Under the pieces are notes generated by a model, which was not told the DNA's origin, did not search any database, and was given only the letters and a program-made list of their open reading frames with translations. From the NCBI RefSeq assembly GCF_014651955.1, contig NZ_BMXW01000020.1, forward strand, positions 1-64,000: a stretch of 64,000 nucleotides of DNA, read 5' to 3'. This document shows positions 55,833 through 64,000 of this stretch, one piece after another; position 1 is the first letter of the stretch, and every line of letters starts with the position of its first letter. The translations under genes and the position numbers were made by a program. The stretch is from Shewanella fodinae. Lineage in GTDB: Bacteria > Pseudomonadota > Gammaproteobacteria > Enterobacterales > Shewanellaceae.

Positions 55833-58136
55833 TTATGCCTTCAGCGCGTTTTTGACATCATCCGGTGTCATCGGGATTTTTCTGAGTCGCACCCCTACCG
55901 CGTTATAGATAGCATTGGCGATCGCTGGGGCAACTGGCGTTACCGCTGGTTCCCCTAAGCCAGAAGGTGCCATCTTGCTGGGCATAAACTCAATTTTAAC
56001 CTCAGGCGTTTGGCCAATACGCAGCGGGGTGTAGGTGTCGAAGTTGCCGTCTTTGAACTTACCGTTTACCAACTCGGTTCCTTCATATAACGCCATTGAC
56101 AAACCCCACAGTGCCGCGCCCTGACATTGAGCTTCCGCACCATTAGGATCAACAATAATCCCCGCATCCACCGCGACATAGAGCTTCTGCACATCCACCA
56201 GCCCGGTGGCTTTATCTACATGCACTTGTGCAGCAACGGCGACCCAAGTCGGCATATCGCGTTCCTGACCAAAGGTGGATGCAATCCCCAGCCCCGTGCC
56301 TTCTGGTTGTGGTGAGCCCCAACCGATCATGGCCGCGGCTTTTTTCAATACTGCGGCCTGACGGCTGGCGCCCCCAGCGGCAATTGGACCTGCCCCGGCG
56401 TTACGGCCTTCGGCGGTCAACAATTGCAGACGGAACTCCAGCGGATCTTTGCCTGCATGATGTGCCGCTTCATCCATAAAGCTTTCTACTGCCCAACCGG
56501 TCCAGCCCGGGCTAACGGAACGTAACCAACCGGGACGGAAGGAATCATTCGCCAGGTCGTTAGATACGGCACGAACCTTTTGGGCTCCTACGCTGTACCA
56601 GTGATCGGCTCCCGCAATAGAGAAGGGGTCATACGGCTGCCCATTGATGCCTTTAGGCATAAATACCGGGATCATCACCTCTGTTGGCCAGCCAGCAGTG
56701 GCGTGGTGCTCCATGGCAACTACACCTTTGTTTTCATCAAAGGCCATTTTCAGTTGCTGTACCGAGGCCGAGCGTGGGCTGTCAAACGCCAGATCCTGCG
56801 GGCGCATCATCAGCATCTTGACTGGCTTACCGCCCAGCGCTTTGGATGCTAACGCTGCTGGCACTGTGTAATCGCCGTTCAGACGGCGGCCAAAACCGCC
56901 ACCTAGCAGATAAGCCCGAATGGTAATTTCATCTTCACTGACCCCAAGGGCTTTAGCCAACACCGGCGTTGTCAGTGATTGCCACTGACAACCGGAATGG
57001 ATTTCCCAAATGCCATCTTGATTACGAAATACCAGTGCGTTCAGCGGTTCCATCTGCGCATGCAGCACAGTGGCCGTCAGATATTCGTGTTCGATAGTGT
57101 CGCCGGCCTTGGCAAACACAGCATCGGTATTGGTATCACCGGTATCGAGAATGGCACCCTTGCTGCTGTCTTTTAGCAGCTCACGGCCATGATTGATAAT
57201 ATCGGCTTCTGATACCTTAGCTGCGGCACCGGCCTGCCAACTGACTTTCACTTTTGCCGCGGCTTTCTGTGCTGCCGTGAAGCTGTCAGCAATCACCATC
57301 ACCCAACCAGGAACCGTACCGCTAGGATCGTCCAGCACCAACGTTTGCTGGTAACCTTTCACGCTTTTGGCGGCGCTGTCATCCATCTGGGTGACTTTGG
57401 CGCCATAACGGGTGGGTGGCAGCAGCGGGGCGGCGTAGACCATCCCATCGACTTTGGCATCAATACCAAAAATGGCTTTACCGTTAGTTTTGTTGGCAAT
57501 GTCTAGCGACGTCACCGCTTTCCCCACCAACTGCAGATCATCATTAGGTTTCAGCGGCAGTGCTTTTAGTTCATTTTCAGTAAACTGGCGGGTCAGCCCC
57601 ATAGCGACTAATTCGCCATAGCTGATTTCACGATTACCGGAGATCACCTTACCGGCGTGCGCCTCACAAGCGTTTGCTGACACGCCCCATTTTTTGGCAG
57701 CGGCTTCAATCAGTGCTGTACGCCCGGCGGCTCCAGCCTGACGATATACTGGCCAGCTCTGCGAGACCGACCAACTACCACCGGTGACCATCAGCCCCCA
57801 TTTTTTGGCGCTGTCGACGTGGACAATTTCTACATTTTCCCACGGGACTTCCAGTTCATCAGCCAGAATTCGGGCGATGGAGGTTCCCACATGCTGGCCC
57901 ATTTCGGCACGGATGATATTCACTTTCACTTTGCCGGCTTGATCGATGGAGTACCACAGTGATGGCTCGTACAACGCACCTTCATCTGGCAATACCTTGC
58001 CATCGGCAGTGGCTGGATCCATTGCCGCCAACACGCTACGAGGAAAGCCGAAGCTGACGCCCACAGCGGTCATGGCGACGAGGAAGCCGCGGCGGGTCAT
58101 CCCTGCCGCTTCGCGTTTATTAGACAGCCTGATCAT
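55833..58136 (-). CDS. Molybdopterin-binding subunit, isoquinoline/aldehyde oxidoreductase type (IorB-like)
   Basis: 767 residues. A Tat signal (MTRRGFLVAMTAVGVSFG) directs it to the periplasm. It has the IorB-type arrangement of two molybdopterin domains, with GGGFGRRLNGDY and the catalytic Glu in SGLGEPAV. Family members oxidise N-heterocycles or aldehydes; the substrate here is unknown. The start overlaps the 2Fe-2S gene by 17 bases. An ATG at the TRRGF Met is also possible. Confidence 0.9.
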   Translation of the reverse strand: MIRLSNKREAAGMTRRGFLVAMTAVGVSFGFPRSVLAAMDPATADGKVLPDEGALYEPSLWYSIDQAGKVKVNIIRAEMGQHVGTSIARILADELEVPWENVEIVHVDSAKKWGLMVTGGSWSVSQSWPVYRQAGAAGRTALIEAAAKKWGVSANACEAHAGKVISGNREISYGELVAMGLTRQFTENELKALPLKPNDDLQLVGKAVTSLDIANKTNGKAIFGIDAKVDGMVYAAPLLPPTRYGAKVTQMDDSAAKSVKGYQQTLVLDDPSGTVPGWVMVIADSFTAAQKAAAKVKVSWQAGAAAKVSEADIINHGRELLKDSSKGAILDTGDTNTDAVFAKAGDTIEHEYLTATVLHAQMEPLNALVFRNQDGIWEIHSGCQWQSLTTPVLAKALGVSEDEITIRAYLLGGGFGRRLNGDYTVPAALASKALGGKPVKMLMMRPQDLAFDSPRSASVQQLKMAFDENKGVVAMEHHATAGWPTEVMIPVFMPKGINGQPYDPFSIAGADHWYSVGAQKVRAVSNDLANDSFRPGWLRSVSPGWTGWAVESFMDEAAHHAGKDPLEFRLQLLTAEGRNAGAGPIAAGGASRQAAVLKKAAAMIGWGSPQPEGTGLGIASTFGQERDMPTWVAVAAQVHVDKATGLVDVQKLYVAVDAGIIVDPNGAEAQCQGAALWGLSMALYEGTELVNGKFKDGNFDTYTPLRIGQTPEVKIEFMPSKMAPSGLGEPAVTPVAPAIANAIYNAVGVRLRKIPMTPDDVKNALKA

Positions 58137-58602
58137 CTTTAGCCCCCTGTTTCAGCGCATCTGCGGCTTCGTGAATGGCTTCACGGATACGCACGTAGGT
58201 CATACAGCGACACAGATTACCGCCCATCACTGCATCGATTTCAGCATCTGAAGGTTCTGGAATATCTTTCAGCAGTGCGGCAGCTTGCATGATCTGACCT
58301 GACTGGCAATAACCACACTGGGGTACCTGATGCTTCTGCCAAGCTTTTTGCAGCGGATGGTCGCCATTTGCCGAAAGACCTTCAATGGTGGTGATGTTGG
58401 CACCTTCTACCGCCGATACCGGCGTGATACAAGAACGGGTAGCCCTGCCGCCGACATGGACGGTACAGGCACCACAAGTCCCAATACCACAACCGAATTT
58501 AGTACCAGTCATGTCCAGTTCGTCACGGATAACCCACAGCAGAGGGGTATCTGCATCAACGTCAGCCACCACTGGCTTACCATTTAAAATAAATTTAGCC
58601 AT
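58120..58602 (-). CDS. 2Fe-2S subunit (IorA-like)
   Basis: 160 residues. N-terminal plant-ferredoxin-type cluster CGIGTCGACTVHV plus a later Cys, and a C-terminal helical cluster domain CGYCQSGQ and CRCMTYVRIREA. It has no signal of its own, so it is expected to be carried out through Tat bound to the large subunit. Passes electrons from molybdenum to the cytochrome c. Confidence 0.94.
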   Translation of the reverse strand: MAKFILNGKPVVADVDADTPLLWVIRDELDMTGTKFGCGIGTCGACTVHVGGRATRSCITPVSAVEGANITTIEGLSANGDHPLQKAWQKHQVPQCGYCQSGQIMQAAALLKDIPEPSDAEIDAVMGGNLCRCMTYVRIREAIHEAADALKQGAKDDQAV

Positions 58603-58622
58603 TTGCTCACTTCTCCCGTGAA

Positions 58623-59921
58623 TTAATGCTCAAACCGGGGTTGATGACGGATCTCACCCACTTTTTGTTGTAGATTCGGCCAAGGTTGCTCACCTGCACT
58701 ATGGCGCAGATATTCCGCAATAGCGGCGATTTCATCATCGCTTAGCGCATCGCGGAATGCCGGCATTACGACACCGGGGATCCCTTGGTCGCTTCTGACA
58801 CCGTCAAGCATCACATTCACTAGATTGGTTGGATCGTTAAGATGGGTTGCACTGCCCAACGCCAGTAACGGCCGGCCTTTTCTCAGTTTGCTGCCGCTGA
58901 AATGACAAGATGCGCAAGCTGTTGCGTACAGGCGCGCACCTTGATTGATGCGGGCGTCCGGCATTGGATGCTGGGCCGCTATTGCGGCTTGTAATTTGGG
59001 ACTGGTGGCAGGATCTTCATTGTTGTTACCCGCCAGATCGCCAAAGTAGACACTCAGCGCCTTGATATCGTCATCTGACAATGCCGCCAGACCATGATGT
59101 ACCACGGGTGCCATCGGCCCAGCTGCACTGCCGTGGAAGAGTGAATTTCCGGTACGCAGATATTCGTAAAAATCCTGCTGGCGCCAAGGTAATGGTGACT
59201 TACTCGATGCGGTCAGTGATGGGGCAATCCAACCATCAATAGCGGCACCTTCATACATGTGACTGTATTTTTCGCCACCTAATGCATTACGCGGAGTATG
59301 GCAGGCACCGCAGTGGGCAATCCCTTCTGCCAAATAAGCGCCACGATTCCATTCATCAGATTTATCTGACTGTTTCTCGAATGCTGAGGTATCTGCAAAC
59401 AACATTTTCCAGCCAGCTTGCAAGAAGCGAATATTCAAGGGGAATGGAATACCGTTGGCTTGTTTCTGCTGCTTAACTGCAGGAACAGATGACATGATAT
59501 AGGCATAGATTGCCTTGATATCGTCATCAGTCATCTTGTTGAAATGCTCAAACGGGAAGGCGGGTAACAGATGATGGCCATCACGGCTAACCCCGGTGCG
59601 CATGGCACGGATAAAGGCGGCTTCAGACCAATTACCAATACCAGTTTCCGGATCGGGGGTAATGTTGCTGGAGTAGATGGTACCGAAATCGGTATTCATC
59701 TGATAGTTACCGGCGTATTCCTGCCCTCCCGGCGCCGTGTGGCAGGTACTACAATAACCCGCCGCCGCCAGCACTTTACCGTGAGCCACGGTTGCTGCCG
59801 GGAATTGATCCTTGGCGGGTGGCGTTACAGGTGCAATTTCCGGGTGCCAGGCGTAGATACCGAACAACACCAGTCCGGCAACCACCACACCACAAATGCT
59901 ATAAATGATGCGCTTACGCAT
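58623..59921 (-). CDS. Tri-haem cytochrome c subunit of the molybdoenzyme
   Basis: 432 residues from the ATG at 59921. An N-terminal membrane anchor (about 4-25) and three class I cytochrome c domains with CSTCH (57-61), CGACH (near 205) and CASCH (near 350). It resembles the cytochrome subunit of membrane alcohol dehydrogenases and of periplasmic aldehyde oxidoreductases, handing electrons to quinone or terminal oxidases. First gene of a three-gene operon; 20 bases before the 2Fe-2S gene. Confidence 0.92.
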   Translation of the reverse strand: MRKRIIYSICGVVVAGLVLFGIYAWHPEIAPVTPPAKDQFPAATVAHGKVLAAAGYCSTCHTAPGGQEYAGNYQMNTDFGTIYSSNITPDPETGIGNWSEAAFIRAMRTGVSRDGHHLLPAFPFEHFNKMTDDDIKAIYAYIMSSVPAVKQQKQANGIPFPLNIRFLQAGWKMLFADTSAFEKQSDKSDEWNRGAYLAEGIAHCGACHTPRNALGGEKYSHMYEGAAIDGWIAPSLTASSKSPLPWRQQDFYEYLRTGNSLFHGSAAGPMAPVVHHGLAALSDDDIKALSVYFGDLAGNNNEDPATSPKLQAAIAAQHPMPDARINQGARLYATACASCHFSGSKLRKGRPLLALGSATHLNDPTNLVNVMLDGVRSDQGIPGVVMPAFRDALSDDEIAAIAEYLRHSAGEQPWPNLQQKVGEIRHQPRFEH

Positions 59922-60366
59922 ATCACATTGCCTCACAATTAGTGGATGATGAAAGGGTGGGGTGAAACACCTCAAAATCCCTTTTAAATTAATACATTAT
60001 ATTTATTAACTTACTTATCCTTATCGCTACATTAAGACGTGCTTAATGTAGTGTTTTCTGCTATTCCTGTGATCTGGATAACAAATCGGTTCTAGTGTAA
60101 TACAAAACCCTTTTTGCGGGTAAGTCTTTATGTTAACGCGGCCGCAACTGGCGGAGATTTATCCGGCAATCGTGGTATTCGGCTTTATAGTTGACTGGAT
60201 TACTTGGTTAAGGTCGACTAATATACGGCGCCTGAATAACGATGGCGCTGATGACTGTTAGCAGCTTGCTAGCGGAGATCTGCCGTCGCTAGGCAAAACG
60301 GCGGAAATCACAACTTAGTCTCTTTTGGTTTTACTTCTTTTTAAGGCCCGATGTATGGGAGCTCAG
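59922..60366. other. Intergenic region with a possible remnant ORF
   Basis: About 445 bases holding two divergent promoters. A 43-codon frame (60130-60261, MLTRPQLAEIYPAIVVFGF and onward) has a hydrophobic stretch reminiscent of the last helix of a NitT/TauT-type ABC permease, but has no ribosome site. Confidence 0.35.
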
Positions 60367-61575
60367 ATGAACTCAGGCAGTACACACATTGCATCCAGAA
60401 AACAGTTGGTGCTGATCCTTTTAGCGCTGGCAATGGGGACCTTCACTCTGGGGTTGACAGAGTTTTCGGTGATGCCAATGTTGCCGCTGGTGGCTGATAG
60501 TTTTGCGGTATCCGCTGCACAATCTGGACACATCATCAGTGCTTACGCCGCTGGCGTGGTGGTAGGGGCACCGTTGTTAATGGTGCTGACGCCTAAACTG
60601 GATCGGCGCATAGCATTAATCCTGTTTGCCATGATGATTTTTGTCTTCAATGGCCTCAGTGCGGCCGCTGCTTCATTTGAGCAAATTGTGCTGTTTCGCT
60701 TCTTAAGCGGGATCCCTCACGGTGCCTATTTTGGTACTGCGCTACTGTTTGGTGCCAAGCTGGCCCCCGAAGGTCGTAGCACCTTGTATATGTCACGGGT
60801 ATTTGCGGGCTTGACGGTCGCTACGATTGTAGGGGTTCCAATGGCAACTTTGTTGGCACAACATTGCAGTTGGCGCTGGTCGTTGCTGCTGGTGTCGTTA
60901 TTGGCGCTGCTAACTTGCGTGTTATTGTGGCGCGTTTTGCCTTCGCTCGACACTGATAGCCAAGGGCTGCGTAATGATTTAGCCGTACTGAAAAATCCGT
61001 TGATCTGGCCTATCGTCGGTATTGCGGTGATTGGATTTGGTGGGGTGTTTTGTCTCTATACCTATCTTGCCGATACCATGCTGGATGTTACTCAGGTGCC
61101 TGCTTTTAACATCTCCATTGCCATGATTATTTTTGGTATCGGTTCTACTGTGGGTAACTGGCTGTTTGGTCAGGTGAGGGATCGAGTCGTTGCTCGCGTC
61201 ACCGGTATTGCGTTGATCTATTGTCTGGTGCTGGCGCTGATATATGTGCGAGCAGCCAGCAATTTATGTTTCCTATACGGTGTGGTATTTCTGCTCGGTG
61301 CCAGCCTTGGTTTAACCACGGTGATCCAGGCCATGCTAATGCGGGTGGCAAAGGGCGGGCATGCGGTTATCGGTGCTTTACTCCAATGTGCCTTTAACAG
61401 CGCCAATGCCATCGGTCCGTTAGCTGGCAGTCTGGTGCTCGCCAATGGCTACGCCGCCAATACCACTGGCTATGTCGCTGCGGCATTGTTTGGCGGCGGT
61501 TTTGTGATGTGGTTTGTCAGTCGTATGCAGTTGCGGTATCGAGCGCAGTTACCTGCAGATCCTGGCGCCTGCTGA
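60367..61575 (+). CDS. AraJ-like MFS efflux transporter
   Basis: 402 residues from the ATG at 60367 (GGGAG ribosome site). Twelve transmembrane helices; GTFTLGLTEFSVMPMLP, GVVVGAPLLMVL and FRFLSGIPHGAYFG match the AraJ/YdhP drug-proton antiporter type. Substrate unknown. Divergent from the cytochrome c operon. Confidence 0.87.
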   Translation: MNSGSTHIASRKQLVLILLALAMGTFTLGLTEFSVMPMLPLVADSFAVSAAQSGHIISAYAAGVVVGAPLLMVLTPKLDRRIALILFAMMIFVFNGLSAAAASFEQIVLFRFLSGIPHGAYFGTALLFGAKLAPEGRSTLYMSRVFAGLTVATIVGVPMATLLAQHCSWRWSLLLVSLLALLTCVLLWRVLPSLDTDSQGLRNDLAVLKNPLIWPIVGIAVIGFGGVFCLYTYLADTMLDVTQVPAFNISIAMIIFGIGSTVGNWLFGQVRDRVVARVTGIALIYCLVLALIYVRAASNLCFLYGVVFLLGASLGLTTVIQAMLMRVAKGGHAVIGALLQCAFNSANAIGPLAGSLVLANGYAANTTGYVAAALFGGGFVMWFVSRMQLRYRAQLPADPGAC

Positions 61576-61749
61576 TAGCGGTTAGGCCACAGATCTGGGC
61601 GAGTATGTATATACCTGAGCGCCGTTGTGTTGTTTGCCAAGGGGGCTGCTCCTGGTAGAGAAGGTCCACTGCACTTGATATTGCATTTTTAGGTACACCG
61701 TTTCAGGCGCGAGTATGGCGCTTCAGTCGTTACTTGAGTCGACCAATAT

Positions 61750-62460
61750 TTATCCCGTATAAACACTTACTTTCATACCGACGTATCTGTAGCCTACGCC
61801 ATAACTCGATTCAATCATCTCGTCTGTGTTCAGCAATTTGAGTTTATTGCGTAATTTCTTGATATGACTATCAATAGTGCGTTCAGATACAATCCGTTGA
61901 TCGCCGTACATCGTGGTCATAAGTTGTCCGCGTGAATAGATCCGCCCAGGATGCGTCGTGAGCAGATGAAACAGCGAAAATTCAATCCTAGTCAAGGTCA
62001 CCGTGTGGTGTTGCAGACAGACCTCGTATCTTGTGGCGTCCAGGGTTAAACAGACCGGGGTGACATCGGCCTTGGTCGATAACCATTTTCTGTTACTGCG
62101 GCGCAATAGTGCCTGGGCCTTAGCAACGACTTCGCGTGGGCTAAAGGGTTTGCCAAGATAGTCATCGGCTTCCAACTGTTGTCCGAGCAGACGCTCTGTT
62201 TCAGCACTCAGGGCGCTTAGAATAATGACTGGCACTGTAGACATGCGGCGGATTTCACGACAGATCTCAATCCCTGATATATGGGGCAAGGCAATGTCTA
62301 ACACTACCAGATCAAACGCATCACGAGTGAATACCGCCATGGCATCTTTGCCATCAGCGACATGAGTAAAGCGCATGCCGCTATGCAGAAAATAGTCGCG
62401 TAACAAGGCAGCGATTTGGTATTCGTCTTCTATTAAAAGAATATGGTAATTAGCCGCCAT
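61750..62460 (-). CDS. OmpR-family response regulator (BaeR-like)
   Basis: 236 residues. Receiver with IEDEYQIA, phosphoacceptor in VVLDIALPHISG and LGKPFSPREVVAKAQALLRR, then an OmpR winged helix (about 130-228). The pattern and the partner kinase point to BaeR. The start overlaps the kinase stop by 11 bases. Confidence 0.88.
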   Translation of the reverse strand: MAANYHILLIEDEYQIAALLRDYFLHSGMRFTHVADGKDAMAVFTRDAFDLVVLDIALPHISGIEICREIRRMSTVPVIILSALSAETERLLGQQLEADDYLGKPFSPREVVAKAQALLRRSNRKWLSTKADVTPVCLTLDATRYEVCLQHHTVTLTRIEFSLFHLLTTHPGRIYSRGQLMTTMYGDQRIVSERTIDSHIKKLRNKLKLLNTDEMIESSYGVGYRYVGMKVSVYTG

Positions 62461-63223
62461 ATAGACTCGTCAGCGGAAATTTAATCGCAACGGTTAGTCC
62501 ACCAAAGCCGTTGTGCTGGAAGCTGATTTCCCCATTTGCTTGACTAACCAATGCCGTCACGTTTGCCAGGCCAGTGCCGCTTCCCTGAGTCATCTCATGG
62601 TCAGTGAGTTCTGCTCGATATCCCTGTTTGCCCAACAAATACAGTTCTTCGGTGGTGGGGGCTGGCGCAGAATCTTGCCAAAGTAGTAACACCTTTTGCT
62701 GTTGTCGGGTGAGTGACACATGCAGACATCCAGGATGGTAAGTATATTTTACGGTATTGCTGCTGAGGTTATCGAGGATGCGCTTGAAGGCCCAAGGCTG
62801 AATATTGATGCTGATATCAGGGCATACACTATGAGTGATGCTAAGTGTAGTTTGCTCGCTAAGCACACGCAGATGTGCCATAAGCAAGCAGGAGATCTCG
62901 GTAGCTGTGCTCTCGTTGGGCGCAACGTGCTCACACGGCATCATTGCCGTCAGCATACTTTTGAGTTGTTCAATTTCCGATAGCAAGGTGCGAGTGGTTT
63001 CTGGTGTCCAGGCGCGAACCCCATCTTCAATAGCTTCCAGTTCACCGTTGACCAAGGTCAGTGGTAGTTTTAAATCATGTATCAGCTTACGCATCTCTAG
63101 ATACATATCTTTTGTAGCGGCAACGCCGCTCGTGGCCGCGAATTGCGACTGTGAATCCTCGGTTAGGTCAGCGAGTGAGTTCCCCGTTTGCCGCAAAAGC
63201 TGTTCTGTTATAGGTGGTCGCAT
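62450..63223 (-). CDS. Sensorless BaeS-like histidine kinase
   Basis: 257 residues against about 467 for BaeS. No transmembrane helix, periplasmic domain or HAMP is present; an in-frame stop precedes the ATG, so nothing is missed upstream. The phosphorylation helix LIHDLKLPLTLVNGELEAIEDGVR (split LIHDLKLPLTLV and NGELEAIEDGVR) is clearly BaeS-like. The N box (ILDNLSSNTVKYT) is kept, but the G1 motif reads DSAPAP where DSAPG is expected; G2 GSGTGLANV is intact. Likely a soluble kinase or a phosphatase-biased partner of the downstream regulator. Confidence 0.82.
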   Translation of the reverse strand: MRPPITEQLLRQTGNSLADLTEDSQSQFAATSGVAATKDMYLEMRKLIHDLKLPLTLVNGELEAIEDGVRAWTPETTRTLLSEIEQLKSMLTAMMPCEHVAPNESTATEISCLLMAHLRVLSEQTTLSITHSVCPDISINIQPWAFKRILDNLSSNTVKYTYHPGCLHVSLTRQQQKVLLLWQDSAPAPTTEELYLLGKQGYRAELTDHEMTQGSGTGLANVTALVSQANGEISFQHNGFGGLTVAIKFPLTSLYGG

Positions 63224-63659
63224 TTAACTCATCACATAAGGGTTTCATGGCAATAGCGACAGCCGTGGTAGATTGCCATTGAGCGTCTCCGTTCATACCG
63301 ACAATAGCGTGGTTTCTACTGGGCAATAATCGATAAATTTGTATATTTTTTATATGTATATGTTTTTTGATAGCAAATCACGTACCAGCTCAGGGCGTGA
63401 TGTTGGCGCTAATATAACGGGGCTTTGCGCATGTGAACCTGTCTGCAGTGTGCAAGGATTTGCCGCATAACGGCAAAATGTTGCCACTTGGGCCTTGCTG
63501 TACGGTATAGCGAGTGTCTGAGACGGTAAGCATGCCGCTGACAGGTAAAGCTTATGTGAAAGTTCGAACCGAGAGGTTGTGTGAGTATATTTGAGGGGTG
63601 CAACAGCCGGAGACAACATTACGCAGGCCCTAGGCTGATATCGGGTATGTTCAAGGTCG
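63224..63659. other. Intergenic region before the kinase gene
   Basis: About 435 bases. Holds the promoter of the BaeSR-like pair. Minus-strand frames up to 112 codons are rich in Cys, Ser and Pro with no recognisable fold or ribosome site. From 63780 to the window end I see only fragments. Confidence 0.35.
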
Positions 63660-63779
63660 TTAAAGCTTAAACTTCTGCACCATGGCACTTAACCGCTGTG
63701 CAAGTTGCGCTAAGTGTTGGCTTGAACTCCTGGTTTCTTTTGCACTTGCGGCTTTGGCTAATTCTGCAACGGCGGTCAG
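63660..63779 (-). pseudogene. Decayed C-terminal end of a methyl-accepting chemotaxis protein
   Basis: In one minus-strand frame the last 39 codons read LTAVAELAKAASAKETRSS then SQHLAQLAQRLSAMVQKFKL and stop, the heptad-rich end typical of chemoreceptors. An in-frame stop lies directly upstream; a matching segment FRNASAVLRKAAD sits in another frame to its right, consistent with a frameshift. No start or signalling hairpin is visible. Confidence 0.45.
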
Positions 63780-64000
63780 TCAGCGGCTTTACGTAAAACT
63801 GCTGAGGCGTTGCGGAAAACTGTCTCATTTCATCCCATTCCCGTCCTTAAAAATCCAAACAACAATATACTGTACAAGCTGAGTGCTCTGGCTTTTTACG
63901 CCGGTACATCTGCCGTTGTTTACAGCCGTTTTGTCTTCGATGGCTGCTTTGCTATGACCTTATGACGCCGAGCAAATCGCTGCAATTGGCCGTGTTGCTT

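Noticed and set aside
63350-63688. 112-codon minus-strand frame
   Set aside because: Ser/Cys/Pro-rich, no fold or ribosome site, and partly overlaps the chemoreceptor-like tail in another frame.

Overview
The window is about 50% GC and reads as the chromosome of a marine-type gammaproteobacterium, most likely Shewanella. The main evidence is gene order: a LapA/BpfA-type adhesin, then hemY-hemX-hemD-hemC, then divergent cyaA, cyaY, lptM-lysA-dapF-DUF484-xerC-HAD. From memory this is the bpfA/hem/cyaA neighbourhood of Shewanella. No rRNA, tRNA or CRISPR array was seen.

Layout. 0-1.65 kb: N-terminal part of a giant biofilm adhesin, running off the left edge. 2-13.7 kb: core genes for haem synthesis, cAMP, frataxin, lysine/peptidoglycan precursors and chromosome dimer resolution. 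13.8-17.2 kb: HupE/UreJ protein, the nitrosative-stress repair protein YtfE with an NsrR-like site, and an NhaC-type antiporter. 17.4-26.3 kb: a complete trans-4-hydroxy-L-proline catabolic set (GntR regulator, D-hydroxyproline dehydrogenase, deaminase, 2-epimerase, 2-oxoglutarate-semialdehyde dehydrogenase), followed across a strong terminator by a lipoprotein GH2 beta-galactosidase. 26.5-30.5 kb: a periplasmic binding-like protein, an Asr-like protein with RstBA, and a TonB-C lipoprotein. 30.7-34.5 kb: a pyruvate-sensing YpdA/YpdB pair convergent with its probable target yhjX. 34.7-39 kb: MarC, an SDR, gldA, fumC. 39.1-44 kb: a TonB-dependent receptor divergent from a polytopic membrane protein. 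44.0-47.5 kb: an accessory patch with the 3' end of a group II intron, an AT-rich HEPN/NB-ARC/TPR protein (a candidate antiphage STAND protein) and gene-poor DNA. 47.5-53.1 kb: a DUF885 peptidase divergent from a GH127 beta-L-arabinofuranosidase plus an M24 aminopeptidase. 53.1-60 kb: a Fur-box small Cys-rich protein, then MocA, XdhC and a Tat-exported three-subunit molybdenum aldehyde-type oxidoreductase. 60.3-64 kb: an AraJ-like MFS pump, a BaeSR-like two-component pair whose kinase has no sensor part, and a decayed chemoreceptor end.

The most interesting pattern is regulatory. The same AT-rich element, core GTATACGA, occurs before the hydroxyproline dehydrogenase, before the deaminase operon and in the DUF885/GH127 divergent promoter; weaker copies lie upstream of nhaC and of the TonB-dependent receptor. 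This links two loci 23 kb apart into one proposed regulon. Its parts fit the use of hydroxyproline-rich glycoproteins (plant extensins, arabinogalactan proteins or algal walls): outer-membrane uptake, removal of arabinofuranose and possibly galactose, peptide cleavage around imino acids, then epimerisation and oxidation of hydroxyproline to 2-oxoglutarate. The family assignments are strong. The shared regulon and the substrate are inference.
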